A stretch of DNA of 64,000 bases from Spirosoma utsteinense (GCF_014282275.1 NZ_VFIA01000001.1:270860-334859); one strand, 5' to 3'; counted from the first letter of the stretch, positions 18,041 through 27,221 are shown. Program-made: numbers and translations. The notes: generated by a model not told the origin, from the sequence alone.

Positions 18041-18940
18041 TTAGTTAGCAGCCGTTACTTTGGCCGGGCGATTAGCGTCGGGCGTCTTCAGTTTTCCCTT
18101 TTCACGGGCCTGCTCTTCTTTCGTCAGCCGATCCAGCTCTTTTTGACTGGTTTCGTACATCTTCTCCGATTGTTTAAGGAATCGGCTGGTTGGGTACTTG
18201 TCGACAAACAATTGATGATAGTTCATTGCTTCCTGATACCGTTCTTTCTGCTTCGTTTCAAGGCTGTTCTGGGCCAGACTAAACTCGGCATCTACCTTTA
18301 AAAAAGCAAGTTCCTCGTTGTATTCCGAATCCGGGAATTCTTTCTGAAAGTTTTCGATCGCAATAACAGACGATTTGTAGGATGCGATATTGAAGCCGCT
18401 AGTTTTATAATAGAGTTTGGCCTTTTCGTACGCCTTTCGCTCCAGTTTCTTACGCAATTCCAGAATCATGCGTGTGCATTCTTCCTTGTACTGACTTTCA
18501 GGATAGGCGTTTACAAAATCCTGAAGGGCCGACGTAGCTGTTAGTGTATTTGACTGATCGAGGTTAAAAGCGGGGGTGTCTTTATAGAGCGAGAAGGCGT
18601 ACATATACATAGCCTCCTGTGCATAATCACTCCGGGCAAACGTCTCATAGAATTTCTTGAAGAGAGTAGCGCTGAGCAGATACTGTTGCTGGTGATACTG
18701 CGTATAAGCGTAATAAAACTGAGCCATTTCCGATTCTGTACTGCCTTTTAGAACCGGGATCAGTTCCTCGAAAAGTAAGCCAGCGCGATACCAGTCGCTT
18801 TTCTTATAGTACTGGATGGCTCCTTTGTATTTTTCATCATCCGTACCGCTTTTCTGCAATTTCGAGAACGGACTGCATGAGCTAAGTAAAACTACGAACC
18901 AGGCTCCCAGCAGAACCTTACCAATATGACGTTGTTGCAT
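18041..18940 (-). CDS. bamD: Outer-membrane assembly lipoprotein BamD
   Basis: A 299-residue protein starting at the ATG at 18940 (the TTG three codons upstream is unlikely). The lipobox is LLSSCSPF. Tandem TPR-like helices follow: YYKKSDWYRAGLLFEELI, FYYAYTQYHQQQYLLSATLF, then DFVNAYPESQYKEEC, FQKEFPDSEYNEELAF and FVDKYPTSRFLKQSEKMY. The lysine-rich tail is low-complexity. BamD is the essential scaffold of the BAM complex, which inserts beta-barrels. A -7 box (18947-18954) lies directly before the start. Confidence 0.92.
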   Translation of the reverse strand: MQQRHIGKVLLGAWFVVLLSSCSPFSKLQKSGTDDEKYKGAIQYYKKSDWYRAGLLFEELIPVLKGSTESEMAQFYYAYTQYHQQQYLLSATLFKKFYETFARSDYAQEAMYMYAFSLYKDTPAFNLDQSNTLTATSALQDFVNAYPESQYKEECTRMILELRKKLERKAYEKAKLYYKTSGFNIASYKSSVIAIENFQKEFPDSEYNEELAFLKVDAEFSLAQNSLETKQKERYQEAMNYHQLFVDKYPTSRFLKQSEKMYETSQKELDRLTKEEQAREKGKLKTPDANRPAKVTAAN

Positions 18941-18946
18941 ACGATG

Positions 18947-18954
18947 CAAAGATA
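18947..18954 (-). promoter_or_regulatory. -7 promoter element of bamD
   Basis: TATCTTTG on the minus strand, a full match to TAnnTTTG. Its G is 7 nt from the bamD ATG, so transcription would start within about 3 nt of the start codon. No TTG is found at the 20-nt spacing. Confidence 0.5.
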
Positions 18955-18964
18955 CGAAAAAAAA

Positions 18965-18999
18965 ACAGGCTACACTGTCCTAACGACGGTGCAGCCTGT
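18965..18999 (-). terminator. Terminator after the T9SS cargo gene
   Basis: A 15-nt stem with two mismatches (ACAGGCT.../...AGCCTGT) around a 5-nt loop. On the minus strand it is followed by about nine T residues. It ends the gene at 19062-19721 ahead of bamD. Confidence 0.75.
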
Positions 19000-19061
19000 A
19001 TAGTGCCGAAATAAGGGCCTATACTACCTTGTTTATGATTATTTAACAGATCACAACAAGC

Positions 19062-19721
19062 TTACTGATGACGAACAAGTAGCCGTTTCGTAGCCACTTT
19101 TTTGCCTTCTACCGATAGCTGGTACAGATAATAGCCGGTTGCCAGGTCGCGGGTAACGATGCGGACTTTTCGGTCGTTGCGATCCAGTCCATATTCAGCA
19201 ACCGGAGCGCCAAGAACGTTCAGCAACACAAGTTTAGCCTCGCCTACTGCTCCGTTCATCTGATAATCGATTTCCGTAACGTCATCGGCTGGGTTAGGAT
19301 ATACGTTGGAGACCCAAAGGCGTTCGTTAGTGAACAACCTGTTCTCAACCTTTCCTTCCTGCTCAGGTGCGGTTCGGGCTTCAGCCGGGGCAGGCGCATT
19401 GGTTGCTTCGGCCGACGCTGTGCGGGCACCAGATTTAGCCACCGGTGTCGCCATCAACAAGGACCGGTAGTGTTCGTTGATGGCTTTGTTTTTACGAGTC
19501 GTTACGGAGCGATCGAGTCCTGAAAGAACGGGCTCCGGAGCCATCGAGAAGCGACGGGAGTTTAGCAGTGGTGCGGTGGTTTTGCGGGTCGATGCCGTAC
19601 GTCCCAGCTCCAGCCGGCTACCCTTTCGGGCGTCGGAATCGCGCAGCGCTACCTGCGCTCGGAGTGGGATTGTTGCCATCAGCAAACCCGTCAAAAAACC
19701 AATAAGTATATATTGCTTCAT
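19062..19721 (-). CDS. Secreted protein with T9SS type A sorting domain
   Basis: From the ATG at 19721 the product is 219 residues (the frame extends 12 codons upstream). Signal peptide about 1-22 (ending LRAQ). Residues about 25-130 are Ala/Arg/Thr-rich with no recognisable domain. The C-terminal 80 residues form a T9SS type A domain: VSNVYPNPADDVTEIDYQM, then LVLLNVLGAPVAEY, then LATGYYLYQLSVEGKKVATKRLLVRH. That domain directs export through the type IX system, with cleavage and surface attachment. The function of the cargo part is unknown. A full TTG-N20-TAGGTTTG promoter lies at 19755-19785. Confidence 0.85.
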   Translation of the reverse strand: MKQYILIGFLTGLLMATIPLRAQVALRDSDARKGSRLELGRTASTRKTTAPLLNSRRFSMAPEPVLSGLDRSVTTRKNKAINEHYRSLLMATPVAKSGARTASAEATNAPAPAEARTAPEQEGKVENRLFTNERLWVSNVYPNPADDVTEIDYQMNGAVGEAKLVLLNVLGAPVAEYGLDRNDRKVRIVTRDLATGYYLYQLSVEGKKVATKRLLVRHQ

Positions 19722-19754
19722 AGAAATCGTCTTCGTGTACACTATTACCCACCG

Positions 19755-19785
19755 CAAACCTATTCATCATAAAAGACAATGTCAA
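19755..19785 (-). promoter_or_regulatory. Promoter of the T9SS cargo gene
   Basis: On the minus strand: TTG (19783-19785), exactly 20 nt, then TAGGTTTG (19755-19762), the Bacteroidota -33/-7 form. The transcript would begin near 19751, about 30 nt before the ATG at 19721. Confidence 0.7.
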
Positions 19786-19816
19786 CGGGGAGGTGTCTAA
19801 AAAATTGTTAAAAAAG

Positions 19817-21637
19817 TCAATTATTACCCCTTTGAACGTTTTTCTTGGCCAATGGTTTAGCTGAACTCCTGATTTTTAATGGTTTTTTAGCCGCCGGTTG
19901 TTCAGCCGGTGGTATTTCGAGCCACAGGACCTGGCCTTTCGTTGGCTTTTCAGCTTCACGCCAGCGAAATCCATCGAGCTTTTGGCTGTCTTCCGTAAAC
20001 TCTTTTGGTGGAATGAGCTGTGCATCGGGGCGACCGTAAAACCGGATCTGACCTACTTTATTATTAGTAAATTCAAGGTTCATCCGGCTGCACTCGACAT
20101 GGTTCAGACCAATCATTTTATTCTTGTCATCCACCGCGTAATAGATACTCTGCCCGTTGCCTTCTACAATTACCCGGTTCAGGGATGTTTCTTCCCGCGC
20201 TGGTGAGGTTGCGGTCGTGACCTGGGGTAAGCTGAGGGCCGGGGCCCCGGTCTTCGCCGAGGCCGTAACTTTATTCGTAGGCCGGGTCGCTTTGCCGGTT
20301 GTTGTAAGCGTAGTCGAAGCCGGAATCAGTTTCGATACGAAGTAGGCGGTAATCGTTCGTCCTTTAATCTGGTTGTAATTCCTGAGCGTATCGAGCGAAA
20401 TAACGAATGACTTTGCTTTAAGAAACATGGTGTTGATGCGGTTATCTTTTAACAGCGCCCGCATCGTGTCGGCCTCCATCTGGTATTTGTTCTGACTCCA
20501 TACGATGGGTTTCTTGAAGAAATAAATCGTTGAATCGGCGGAGTCATAAATAAGCGAATCGCATTTGCTTTGCAGATCGGATTTATAAACGAATACATTC
20601 TTCTGACCAATCAGCCGACGGGTATTCGTCCGTTTGTTGTCGAAGGAAAACAACGTGTCAGCGCGCAGGTAGAGGGTGTCCCTGGTGGTTTCGCTGGCCA
20701 GACTTTTTGCCACCGGACGTCCCGTTACCCGCGAAATTCCGGCCTTCCCATTGTACCGAACATGCTCTCCCGTAATGATGGCTTTCCGATCTTTGGCGAC
20801 CATGATGACATTTCCTTTGGCGATGCCCAGTTCCGACACGTTATCGTAATAAAGTGAATCACCGGTTATCCGATATTTAGGGGTGTCGACAGTGGCCCGA
20901 CGTTGAAAGTTCGAAATACCGGTCGCTGTGTTATACTGACCCTCGGTGGAGGTTAGGACACCGTCTTTATTGGTAATACGCGTTGGACCCTGAAACGTTG
21001 CAAGCCGGCTAAGGGAATTATAGAGCAGTGAATCGGCAGTAAGCGTACCTTTGGGGTTTACCAGCCGGACGTTTTGCCGGAACGTAAACAGTTTGGTATG
21101 GGTATCATAATAGCCTTCCTGACTGGTCAGCACGTTTTCTTTATCAACAATCCGGCCAGGACGATTTGGGGCTCCGGGTGGGTAATGGGCCACGCCCGAT
21201 ACCATGTCGTAGTCGAGCTGGGCTGTAGTAAGGGTCATCTTTCGGTCCCGCATGACCACGTGACCGCGCAGGTTGGCCAGCCGGGTGTTGCCGTAGTAGA
21301 ACATCGTATCACCCCGGACGTTGATCGTGTCGCCCTGAACGAGCCGTACGTTTCCATAGGCTTCAATAACGTTGGTCGTTACGTTCTGAATGGCAAGATC
21401 GCAATACATCAGCACCCCTTTCTGGCGAAACCGGACGTTGTTGTAGATCTTTCTGATGACCTGGCCGGGGCTGTTGACGCCTACTAAACTGTCGGACCCG
21501 GGAAGCAATTCCACTTTGTCAGCGGCCGTACTACCGGCCATGGGAGGGCGGCCCGTCTGAGCGAGAACGTCGGCAGACAGAAGCAGCGAACCAAGCAGGA
21601 TGAAACACGTGACAATATAAAGGAGGAAACGAACCAT
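19817..21637 (-). CDS. OstA/LptA-like LPS transport protein
   Basis: A 606-residue protein with a signal peptide (about 1-26, ending VLAQ). The body consists of repeated OstA/LptA-type beta segments: NNVRFRQKGVLMYCDLAI, EAYGNVRLVQGDTINVRGD, GNTRLANLRGHVVMRDRKMTL, TADSLLYNSLSRLATFQG, GDSLYYDNVSELGIAKGNVIM. Such beta jelly-roll repeats make up LptA and the N-terminal part of LptD. It probably belongs to the periplasmic LPS bridge, or is a Bacteroidota paralogue of it. After about residue 440 comes a Thr/Ala/Lys-rich linker and a basic tail. A -7 box abuts the start, only 33 nt from the divergent tilS. Confidence 0.82.
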   Translation of the reverse strand: MVRFLLYIVTCFILLGSLLLSADVLAQTGRPPMAGSTAADKVELLPGSDSLVGVNSPGQVIRKIYNNVRFRQKGVLMYCDLAIQNVTTNVIEAYGNVRLVQGDTINVRGDTMFYYGNTRLANLRGHVVMRDRKMTLTTAQLDYDMVSGVAHYPPGAPNRPGRIVDKENVLTSQEGYYDTHTKLFTFRQNVRLVNPKGTLTADSLLYNSLSRLATFQGPTRITNKDGVLTSTEGQYNTATGISNFQRRATVDTPKYRITGDSLYYDNVSELGIAKGNVIMVAKDRKAIITGEHVRYNGKAGISRVTGRPVAKSLASETTRDTLYLRADTLFSFDNKRTNTRRLIGQKNVFVYKSDLQSKCDSLIYDSADSTIYFFKKPIVWSQNKYQMEADTMRALLKDNRINTMFLKAKSFVISLDTLRNYNQIKGRTITAYFVSKLIPASTTLTTTGKATRPTNKVTASAKTGAPALSLPQVTTATSPAREETSLNRVIVEGNGQSIYYAVDDKNKMIGLNHVECSRMNLEFTNNKVGQIRFYGRPDAQLIPPKEFTEDSQKLDGFRWREAEKPTKGQVLWLEIPPAEQPAAKKPLKIRSSAKPLAKKNVQRGNN

Positions 21638-21642
21638 AGCGA

Positions 21643-21650
21643 CAAAAATA
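21643..21650 (-). promoter_or_regulatory. -7 promoter element of the OstA-like gene
   Basis: TATTTTTG on the minus strand, matching TAnnTTTG. Its last base is 6 nt from the ATG, implying a leaderless or nearly leaderless transcript. No TTG at the usual -33 position. Confidence 0.5.
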
Positions 21651-21670
21651 CGGCTTCGGGCCGAGTACGG

Positions 21671-23038
21671 ATGTTGGAACGGGATTTTTTAGGATTTATT
21701 AACGAGAAACGATTGTTCGGTTGCGCCGATTGCATCCTGCTGGCGGTAAGTGGCGGACTGGACTCCGTTGTTATGGCCGACCTGTTTCAACGTACCGGCC
21801 TGCGGTTTGCCATAGCGCATTTCAACTTTGGCCTGCGGGAGGATGAGTCGGATGGCGACGCAGTTTTTGTACAAAACATGGCTATCGACTACGGGGTTCC
21901 GTTTCATCTGACCCGTTTTGAAACGAAGGCCATAGCGGCTGAGCGGGGCATATCAATCCAAATGGCCGCCCGCGATCTACGTTACGACTGGTTCAGGCAA
22001 CTGATTCGTGCGCATGGGTATAACGGGGTGGCAACAGCCCATCACCAAAATGATGTTCTGGAAACGCTGTTGTTAAACCTGACGCGTGGTACGGGGCTGG
22101 CTGGTTTACATGGCATTTCTGCCCGTCAGGACGATATAATCCGTCCGCTTCTGTTTGCTACGCGCCAGGAACTGGAGGCTTACGTAGCCATACGTAACCT
22201 GTCTTACCGCGAAGATCGGTCGAACGCAGACGACAAGTACGCCCGGAACCGGATACGCCACCACGTTACGCCCATACTTCACGAACTCAATCCAGGGCTT
22301 TGGCATACGTTGCCGCGAACTGTTGAGCGGCTCAGAGCGGCTGAAGCCCTCGTCCGGGATGAACTCGACCGATCGTGGCAAGTGGTAGCGACTCCGGTCA
22401 TGAACGGGTTTTTCCTGCCTGCCGATAAATTGCTGGCACAACCAGAGCTGGCATTCCGGCTGACCGAATGGTTGAAGCCTTACGGTTTTACTGAGGGGCA
22501 GACCCTGCAAATGATCGAATCATTGCATCGACAAACGGGGCAGACGTTTCTGTCGGCGGGAATTAATGAGGCTGTTACCCGAATAACGCATGATCGACTG
22601 AATAAGATGACTGGCCTGTTGCTGGAACCGTTCCGGGCTCATACTCCTTATGAGATTGACGTTGCTTCATGGTCAGGAGTACCTATAAATGTAGCTGGAT
22701 ATTTTACCCTGACGTTCGGCGTAGAAGCGAAACCAGCCGGCTTCACACCCGCTACCGACCCAAACAGCGCTTGTCTGGATGCCGATCAAGTGGTTTTCCC
22801 CGTAACAATTCGGCCCTGGCAGTTAGGAGACCGGTTTCGTCCGCTGGGAATGGCGGGTACCAAGCTGGTCAGCGACTTGCTGAACGACCTCAAGCTAAGT
22901 CGCCACGAACGGGAACAAACGGCCGTTGTACTATCCCAGGGTCAAATCGTCTGGGTAATTGGTCGTCGTATCGATCACCAGTATCGGGTGACGACCAGAA
23001 CGAAAAACGTTTTGACTATCGTACGAAGTGACCTATAG
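21671..23038 (+). CDS. tilS: tRNA(Ile)-lysidine synthase
   Basis: A 455-residue protein. The PP-loop is SGGLDSVVMADL (about residues 27-38). HFNFGLREDESDGD and TAHHQNDVLETLLLNLTRGTGLAGLHGI are further TilS motifs, and ARNRIRHHVTPIL is the conserved RNR segment. The C-terminal domain (WQLGDRFRPLGMAGTKLVSDLLND) is also present. TilS modifies C34 of the minor tRNA-Ile (CAU anticodon) to lysidine so that it reads AUA. It starts 33 bp from the divergent OstA-like gene. Confidence 0.95.
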   Translation: MLERDFLGFINEKRLFGCADCILLAVSGGLDSVVMADLFQRTGLRFAIAHFNFGLREDESDGDAVFVQNMAIDYGVPFHLTRFETKAIAAERGISIQMAARDLRYDWFRQLIRAHGYNGVATAHHQNDVLETLLLNLTRGTGLAGLHGISARQDDIIRPLLFATRQELEAYVAIRNLSYREDRSNADDKYARNRIRHHVTPILHELNPGLWHTLPRTVERLRAAEALVRDELDRSWQVVATPVMNGFFLPADKLLAQPELAFRLTEWLKPYGFTEGQTLQMIESLHRQTGQTFLSAGINEAVTRITHDRLNKMTGLLLEPFRAHTPYEIDVASWSGVPINVAGYFTLTFGVEAKPAGFTPATDPNSACLDADQVVFPVTIRPWQLGDRFRPLGMAGTKLVSDLLNDLKLSRHEREQTAVVLSQGQIVWVIGRRIDHQYRVTTRTKNVLTIVRSDL

Positions 23039-23521
23039 TCAAGCTGAACCACATCGTATGGTATAGACTAGTTTTCTCTAGCCGGTGTAAAACTAGCCGG
23101 GCAAACGGTTGCCTGTAGTCCAGTAAGTTAGCGTTTTCGTTGACGTCAGTCCCCAGTAAATCGGTGACCAATTGAGGGCATGGGGTCTAAATGAACGTAA
23201 ATTAAAGAGTGGATCTGTTCAGGTAATGTACCCTGGGTCGTTCCAACACAGGGAAATACTAGTTTGGTACGAGGCCATGAAGCGGCTGCTTAACAGAATT
23301 GTCCAATCGTTTCAGGAGCTGACTGTTGAACATCGCACGAAGCCAACTAATGCGATTTCACCTGCCAAATCTACTTTGGCATTTAATTTGACAAACATCG
23401 GGTAAGTGGTTACATGTACTTACTCATAAGCACGATTAGGCAATGTAGCTATTATAGGAAGTTTGGCATTTAATTTGATACTACTTCTGACAGGCTAATG
23501 TCAACAACTTTCCTTAGCACC
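23039..23521. other. Intergenic region before the OmpA-family gene
   Basis: No convincing gene. Just after tilS is a hairpin (CTAGTTTT 23068-23075 with AAAACTAG 23089-23096). A 17-nt direct repeat TTTGGCATTTAATTTGA occurs at 23375-23391 and 23462-23478, 87 nt apart, the second 44 nt before the preferred start of the next gene. I see no full -33/-7 promoter. Confidence 0.55.
23375..23478. repeat. 17-nt direct repeat pair upstream of the OmpA-family gene
   Basis: TTTGGCATTTAATTTGA is found identically at 23375-23391 and 23462-23478. Each copy contains TTAATTTG, one base from the -7 consensus TAnnTTTG. The pair could be tandem promoter variants or binding sites for a regulator. Confidence 0.6.
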
Positions 23522-25804
23522 ATGAATCGAATTATCCGTGTGTTACTCATAGCTGGAATGGCATTATGGAGCCTGACTCTTCAGGCCCAAAATGCGCGAT
23601 TGCGAGCGGCTAACAAGCAGTTTGATGATCTTAGCTATGCAAATGCTGTGCGGGGATATGAAGAGTTTCTGCGTGTGGATAAAAAGAAAGATCCTGCCGA
23701 TACGCGGGATGCCTTGCTTAAACTGGGTTATAGTTACCGAAAGTTGCAGGACACCCGGAATGCCGAACGAATTTATGGTGAGTTAGTGAAAGACTACTCC
23801 GACCTGGAAAGTGAAGTGTATCTGTATTATGCTCAGTCACTGGCGGCCAACGGCAAGTACCGCGAATCTCAAAAACTATATAGCCAATACGGTGAGAAAC
23901 AGTCCAAAGATCTAAGAGGCCGTCGGTTCACTGTTTCCTACATGGACATGAGCCGTTTCTACCAGGATTCGTCTTCGTTTCAGGTGCAAAGCTTACCGCT
24001 CAACTCCAGGCAAGCCGATTTTAGCCCGATGTACTATAAAGGTGGATTGGTGTTCGTATCGGCTCGTGACGAAAGCGGAGTCATTAAACGTGTTTTCAAC
24101 TGGAATCAGACGCCATTTCTGGATCTGTATTTTCATCCTGACACCGCCCAGCTGCGTATTCCGGGGGGTGAGTTGGTCGTACCAGCATCAGCCGCTATCC
24201 TTGGTGGGGGCGGGGCCGACGAAGTAGTGCCCGCTGACGCAGCTGCCGGGACGCAGCCACTTTCGAAAGCTGAAGTGTTCAGCCGGACGCTGAATACCAA
24301 GTACCATGAGGGACCCATGACCTTCACACGAGATCAGAACTTTATCGTTTTTACCCGGAACAACTCCAGCAAGGGTAAATCAGGGAAAAGCTCAGACGGA
24401 ATCAGGAAATTAAAATTATACTCGTCGGCGAACGTTAGCGGAAAATGGGTTGATGTTAAAGAGTTACCGTTCAATAATAGCGACTATTCTGTAGGTCACC
24501 CAGCCTTCTCCCCCGATGATTCACAGCTGTATTTTGTCTCCGATATGCCTGGTGGATATGGGGGCACCGATATTTATGTGGTAGAGTACCGGGGAGGTGA
24601 ATGGGGGACGCCCGTTAATATGGGCAAGGAAATCAATACCGAAGGAAACGAAATGTTTCCATTCATCGATGAAGGTGGCAATTTGTATTTTTCCTCGGAT
24701 GGACATGAAGGATTGGGCGGCCTGGACGTGTTTTTTGCTGAATTGCGGGATGGCGTAGCGTACCGGGGCGTTCAGAATACGGGTGCCCCGATCAACTCGG
24801 AGAAAGACGACTTCGGATTTATAACGGATCGAAGCCGTACGAACGGTTATTTCAGCAGTAACCGTAAAAAAGGGGTTAGCGACGATGATATTTACGCGTT
24901 CCGGCGGATTTGCAAACAACTGAATATCTTCGTTTACGACGCTAAGACGAGCACGCCCCTCGAAAATGCCGATGTGCGAATCCTGCGTAATGGTGCCAAT
25001 CAGGAGCTGAAACTGACAAACCTGTCCGGCCAGACCGAACTGTGTGTAGATGCTAACACCGAGTACGAATTCAAAGCGATCAAGGAAGGATTTGCCATGA
25101 ACAGCATCCGATTCTCGACGCTCACCCAATCGCCTAAGTCAGTGATGAACGTCTCGATTTATCTCGAACGAACGGAAAACACCCTTTTAAAAGGCATTGT
25201 AAAGACGGAGGTTAACCAGTTGCCCGCAACCGGGGTGAAGGTGACCTTACGCAATGAAAAAGATAAGTCGGAGCAGACGGTGGTAACGGGGCCAGACGGC
25301 GGGTATGAGTTCAGCACAAAAGCCAATGCGCCTTATACGATAACTGCCCAGAAAGATCAGTACGCTACCAAAAAGGCGCAATTCAATAAGACCAAACGGA
25401 CCAACAAGCCCGTAACCGACTCGCTGAGTCTGTATGGTGTTGGTGACGTATTCGAGCTGGAAAATATCTACTATGATCTGAATAAGTTCTTCATCCGGCC
25501 GGATGCGGCCCGTGAACTGGACCGCGTCGTCGAACTCTTGAACGAGTACCCCAAAATGCAGATCGAACTCCGGTCGCATACCGACGCCCGCGCTACCGAT
25601 ACCTACAATATTCGCCTGTCGGAGAACCGCGCCCGCGCTGCCATGGGTTACCTGGTTTCGCGGGGTATTCAGCCCGACCGCCTGCTGGCCCGAGGCCTTG
25701 GCGAAACTGAAATTTTGAATGGTTGTGCCGATGGCGTTAGCTGCTCTGAACGGCAGCACCAGAGAAACCGCCGAACCGAATTCAAGATTCTGGCAGTACA
25801 ATAG
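23522..25804 (+). CDS. OmpA-family protein with TPR-like, PD40 and carboxypeptidase-regulatory domains
   Basis: A 760-residue protein from the ATG at 23522 (the ATG at 23498 adds 8 residues before a normal signal peptide ending LQAQ). Residues about 25-140 are TPR-like. About 150-450 carry PD40/WD40-type beta-propeller repeats (HPAFSPDDSQLYFVSDMPGGYGGTD, FPFIDEGGNLYFSSDGHEGLGGLD). About 460-640 hold two carboxypeptidase-regulatory-like folds. The C-terminus (about 640-760) is an OmpA peptidoglycan-binding domain: LNKFFIRPDAARELDRVV, then RSHTDARATDTYN and LSENRARAAMGYLVSRGI. The architecture matches the PorE/gliding-associated OmpA proteins of Bacteroidota, but a T9SS role is only an inference. 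The stop codon lies inside the palindrome at 25799-25890. Confidence 0.85.
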   Translation: MNRIIRVLLIAGMALWSLTLQAQNARLRAANKQFDDLSYANAVRGYEEFLRVDKKKDPADTRDALLKLGYSYRKLQDTRNAERIYGELVKDYSDLESEVYLYYAQSLAANGKYRESQKLYSQYGEKQSKDLRGRRFTVSYMDMSRFYQDSSSFQVQSLPLNSRQADFSPMYYKGGLVFVSARDESGVIKRVFNWNQTPFLDLYFHPDTAQLRIPGGELVVPASAAILGGGGADEVVPADAAAGTQPLSKAEVFSRTLNTKYHEGPMTFTRDQNFIVFTRNNSSKGKSGKSSDGIRKLKLYSSANVSGKWVDVKELPFNNSDYSVGHPAFSPDDSQLYFVSDMPGGYGGTDIYVVEYRGGEWGTPVNMGKEINTEGNEMFPFIDEGGNLYFSSDGHEGLGGLDVFFAELRDGVAYRGVQNTGAPINSEKDDFGFITDRSRTNGYFSSNRKKGVSDDDIYAFRRICKQLNIFVYDAKTSTPLENADVRILRNGANQELKLTNLSGQTELCVDANTEYEFKAIKEGFAMNSIRFSTLTQSPKSVMNVSIYLERTENTLLKGIVKTEVNQLPATGVKVTLRNEKDKSEQTVVTGPDGGYEFSTKANAPYTITAQKDQYATKKAQFNKTKRTNKPVTDSLSLYGVGDVFELENIYYDLNKFFIRPDAARELDRVVELLNEYPKMQIELRSHTDARATDTYNIRLSENRARAAMGYLVSRGIQPDRLLARGLGETEILNGCADGVSCSERQHQRNRRTEFKILAVQ

Positions 25805-25890
25805 GGAAGCATGAAAAAGCCGTGGGTGGCTGGCACGAAGCGAATTCGCTTTGTGCCAGCCACCCACGGCTTTTTCATGCTTCCCTATTG
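25799..25890. repeat. 92-nt near-perfect palindrome overlapping the OmpA-family stop codon
   Basis: The halves 25799-25844 and 25845-25890 are complementary over 46 bp with a single mismatch and no loop. The left half begins at the penultimate codon of the OmpA-family gene, so the stop codon is inside the repeat. An A/T-rich tract (AAAAAGCC.../...GGCTTTTT) could act as a terminator in either direction, but the length is far beyond that need. Confidence 0.9.
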
Positions 25891-25949
25891 TTGACTCCCC
25901 CAAAAACAGTTCATTCGCATAGTTGGTTAGTCTGTAAACAACCTGAACT

Positions 25950-26678
25950 ATGCGATTTAAGGATAAAGTGTGTATTGTAACCGGCGCTACGTCGGGAATT
26001 GGGCGGGCTACTGCCGAGCGGATGGGCGAAGAAGGGGGGAAGGTGCTGGTGGTTGGGAGAGACGAAGAGCGCGGCAAAGAAGTTGTCGACACCATTAAAG
26101 GTAAAGGGGGTGACGCCCAGTTTGCCGACGTCGATGTGGCGGATGCGAAGGCGGTAGAAGCGGCCGTAAGGCAGGCGTTAGATACCTGGGGTCGAGTTGA
26201 CGTAATGGTCAACAACGCAGCCATGATGACGTTTACGCCTATTGTCGACCTGGCCGTTGAGGACTGGGATCAGGTGTTAGCGGTTAACTTGCGGGCCGTA
26301 TTTCTGTTCTGCAAATTCACGATCCCCCACATGAACGGAGGGGCAATTGTCAATGTAAGTTCTGTACACGCTTTCCAGAGTACGGCCAATGTGATTCCTT
26401 ATGCATCCAGCAAAGGCGGTATGGAGGCTTTCTCGCGGGGGGTGGCGCTAGAGTATGATATGGCTAAAGTGCGCATTAACTGCGTCGCGCCGGGGGCTAT
26501 CGATACACCAATGCTTTGGGAAAATCCAAACGTGAAAAGTGGAGAAGAAAAAATTGAAGGGGCTATTGGCCAACCGGCTGATATAGCATCGGCTATTTGC
26601 TACCTGGCCTCTGACGAAGCCCGCTACATCAATGGCACGACTCTTGTTGTAGATGGGGGCCGGTTAGGTATTCTATAA
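25950..26678 (+). CDS. SDR-family oxidoreductase
   Basis: A 242-residue classical short-chain dehydrogenase. The cofactor motif is TGATSGIGRA (about 9-18), the NNAA motif at about 85-88, the catalytic serine in VNVSSVHAF, the YASSKGG motif supplying Tyr and Lys, and CVAPGAIDTP after it. All catalytic residues are present. An Arg (VVGRDEER) after the second beta-strand suggests NADP(H) preference, but this is uncertain. The substrate is unknown. It stands alone, convergent with the DinB gene. Confidence 0.88.
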   Translation: MRFKDKVCIVTGATSGIGRATAERMGEEGGKVLVVGRDEERGKEVVDTIKGKGGDAQFADVDVADAKAVEAAVRQALDTWGRVDVMVNNAAMMTFTPIVDLAVEDWDQVLAVNLRAVFLFCKFTIPHMNGGAIVNVSSVHAFQSTANVIPYASSKGGMEAFSRGVALEYDMAKVRINCVAPGAIDTPMLWENPNVKSGEEKIEGAIGQPADIASAICYLASDEARYINGTTLVVDGGRLGIL

Positions 26679-26693
26679 AATACTGATTCGGAA

Positions 26694-27221
26694 CTAATCA
26701 TGGGCGCTGGCAGTAACCAACTTTACTGTTACGATCAACTGGCCTACATGCCGCATGGTGTGTTCTGCCGCGTGAACCAGTAAACCTATGACGGTCGAGG
26801 GTATCTGTGCCCGTCCAACCAGCCTGACCGCTGTCAGCGTCTGATCGTCTGTTGTGCGAAGCTGAGCCAGGGCCGTTTCCACTTGCACACTGAACCGGGT
26901 CACTAATTGTTCCGTCGAAAGTGGGTCATTCGGTGATGGCTTACCTTCCTGTTTCAAATCAGCTAACTGCCTGTCAGAAAGGGCCATTGACCACGCGTAA
27001 GTAAAGAGACGGTCGAGCACACCGCTCAGATGCTGAAGGTGAAAGCCAACGGAAGCAACTGGCAATGGTTGCTTCCATAGCAGGTCATCGGGAAAGCCTT
27101 GCAGCAGGCTGGTCACTTCTTCACGAGCCTGCATCAGCGCATGGGCAACGGGCTGGAGTAAGGCCGGGACGTCGGGAAGAGGACCGCGCAACCACACTTC
27201 GGGTTTGTTCGTGGATTCCAT
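26694..27221 (-). CDS. DinB-family protein
   Basis: A 175-residue protein from the ATG at 27221; the frame opens 42 codons earlier but would overlap the upstream SDR gene. It is a four-helix DinB/YfiT-like fold: LMQAREEVTSLLQGFPDDLLWKQP, then a metal-ligand histidine in SVGFHLQHLSGVLDRLFTYA and two more in LLVHAAEHTMRHVGQL. Members are metal-dependent hydrolases or thiol S-transferases of varied substrate. The start is 10 nt after the SDR stop, so the two are probably co-transcribed. Confidence 0.85.
   Translation of the reverse strand: MESTNKPEVWLRGPLPDVPALLQPVAHALMQAREEVTSLLQGFPDDLLWKQPLPVASVGFHLQHLSGVLDRLFTYAWSMALSDRQLADLKQEGKPSPNDPLSTEQLVTRFSVQVETALAQLRTTDDQTLTAVRLVGRAQIPSTVIGLLVHAAEHTMRHVGQLIVTVKLVTASAHD

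Noticed and set aside
25247..26224. Minus-strand frame of 325 codons across the OmpA-family end and the SDR
   Set aside because: It spans the palindrome and two real plus-strand genes and has no recognisable motif.
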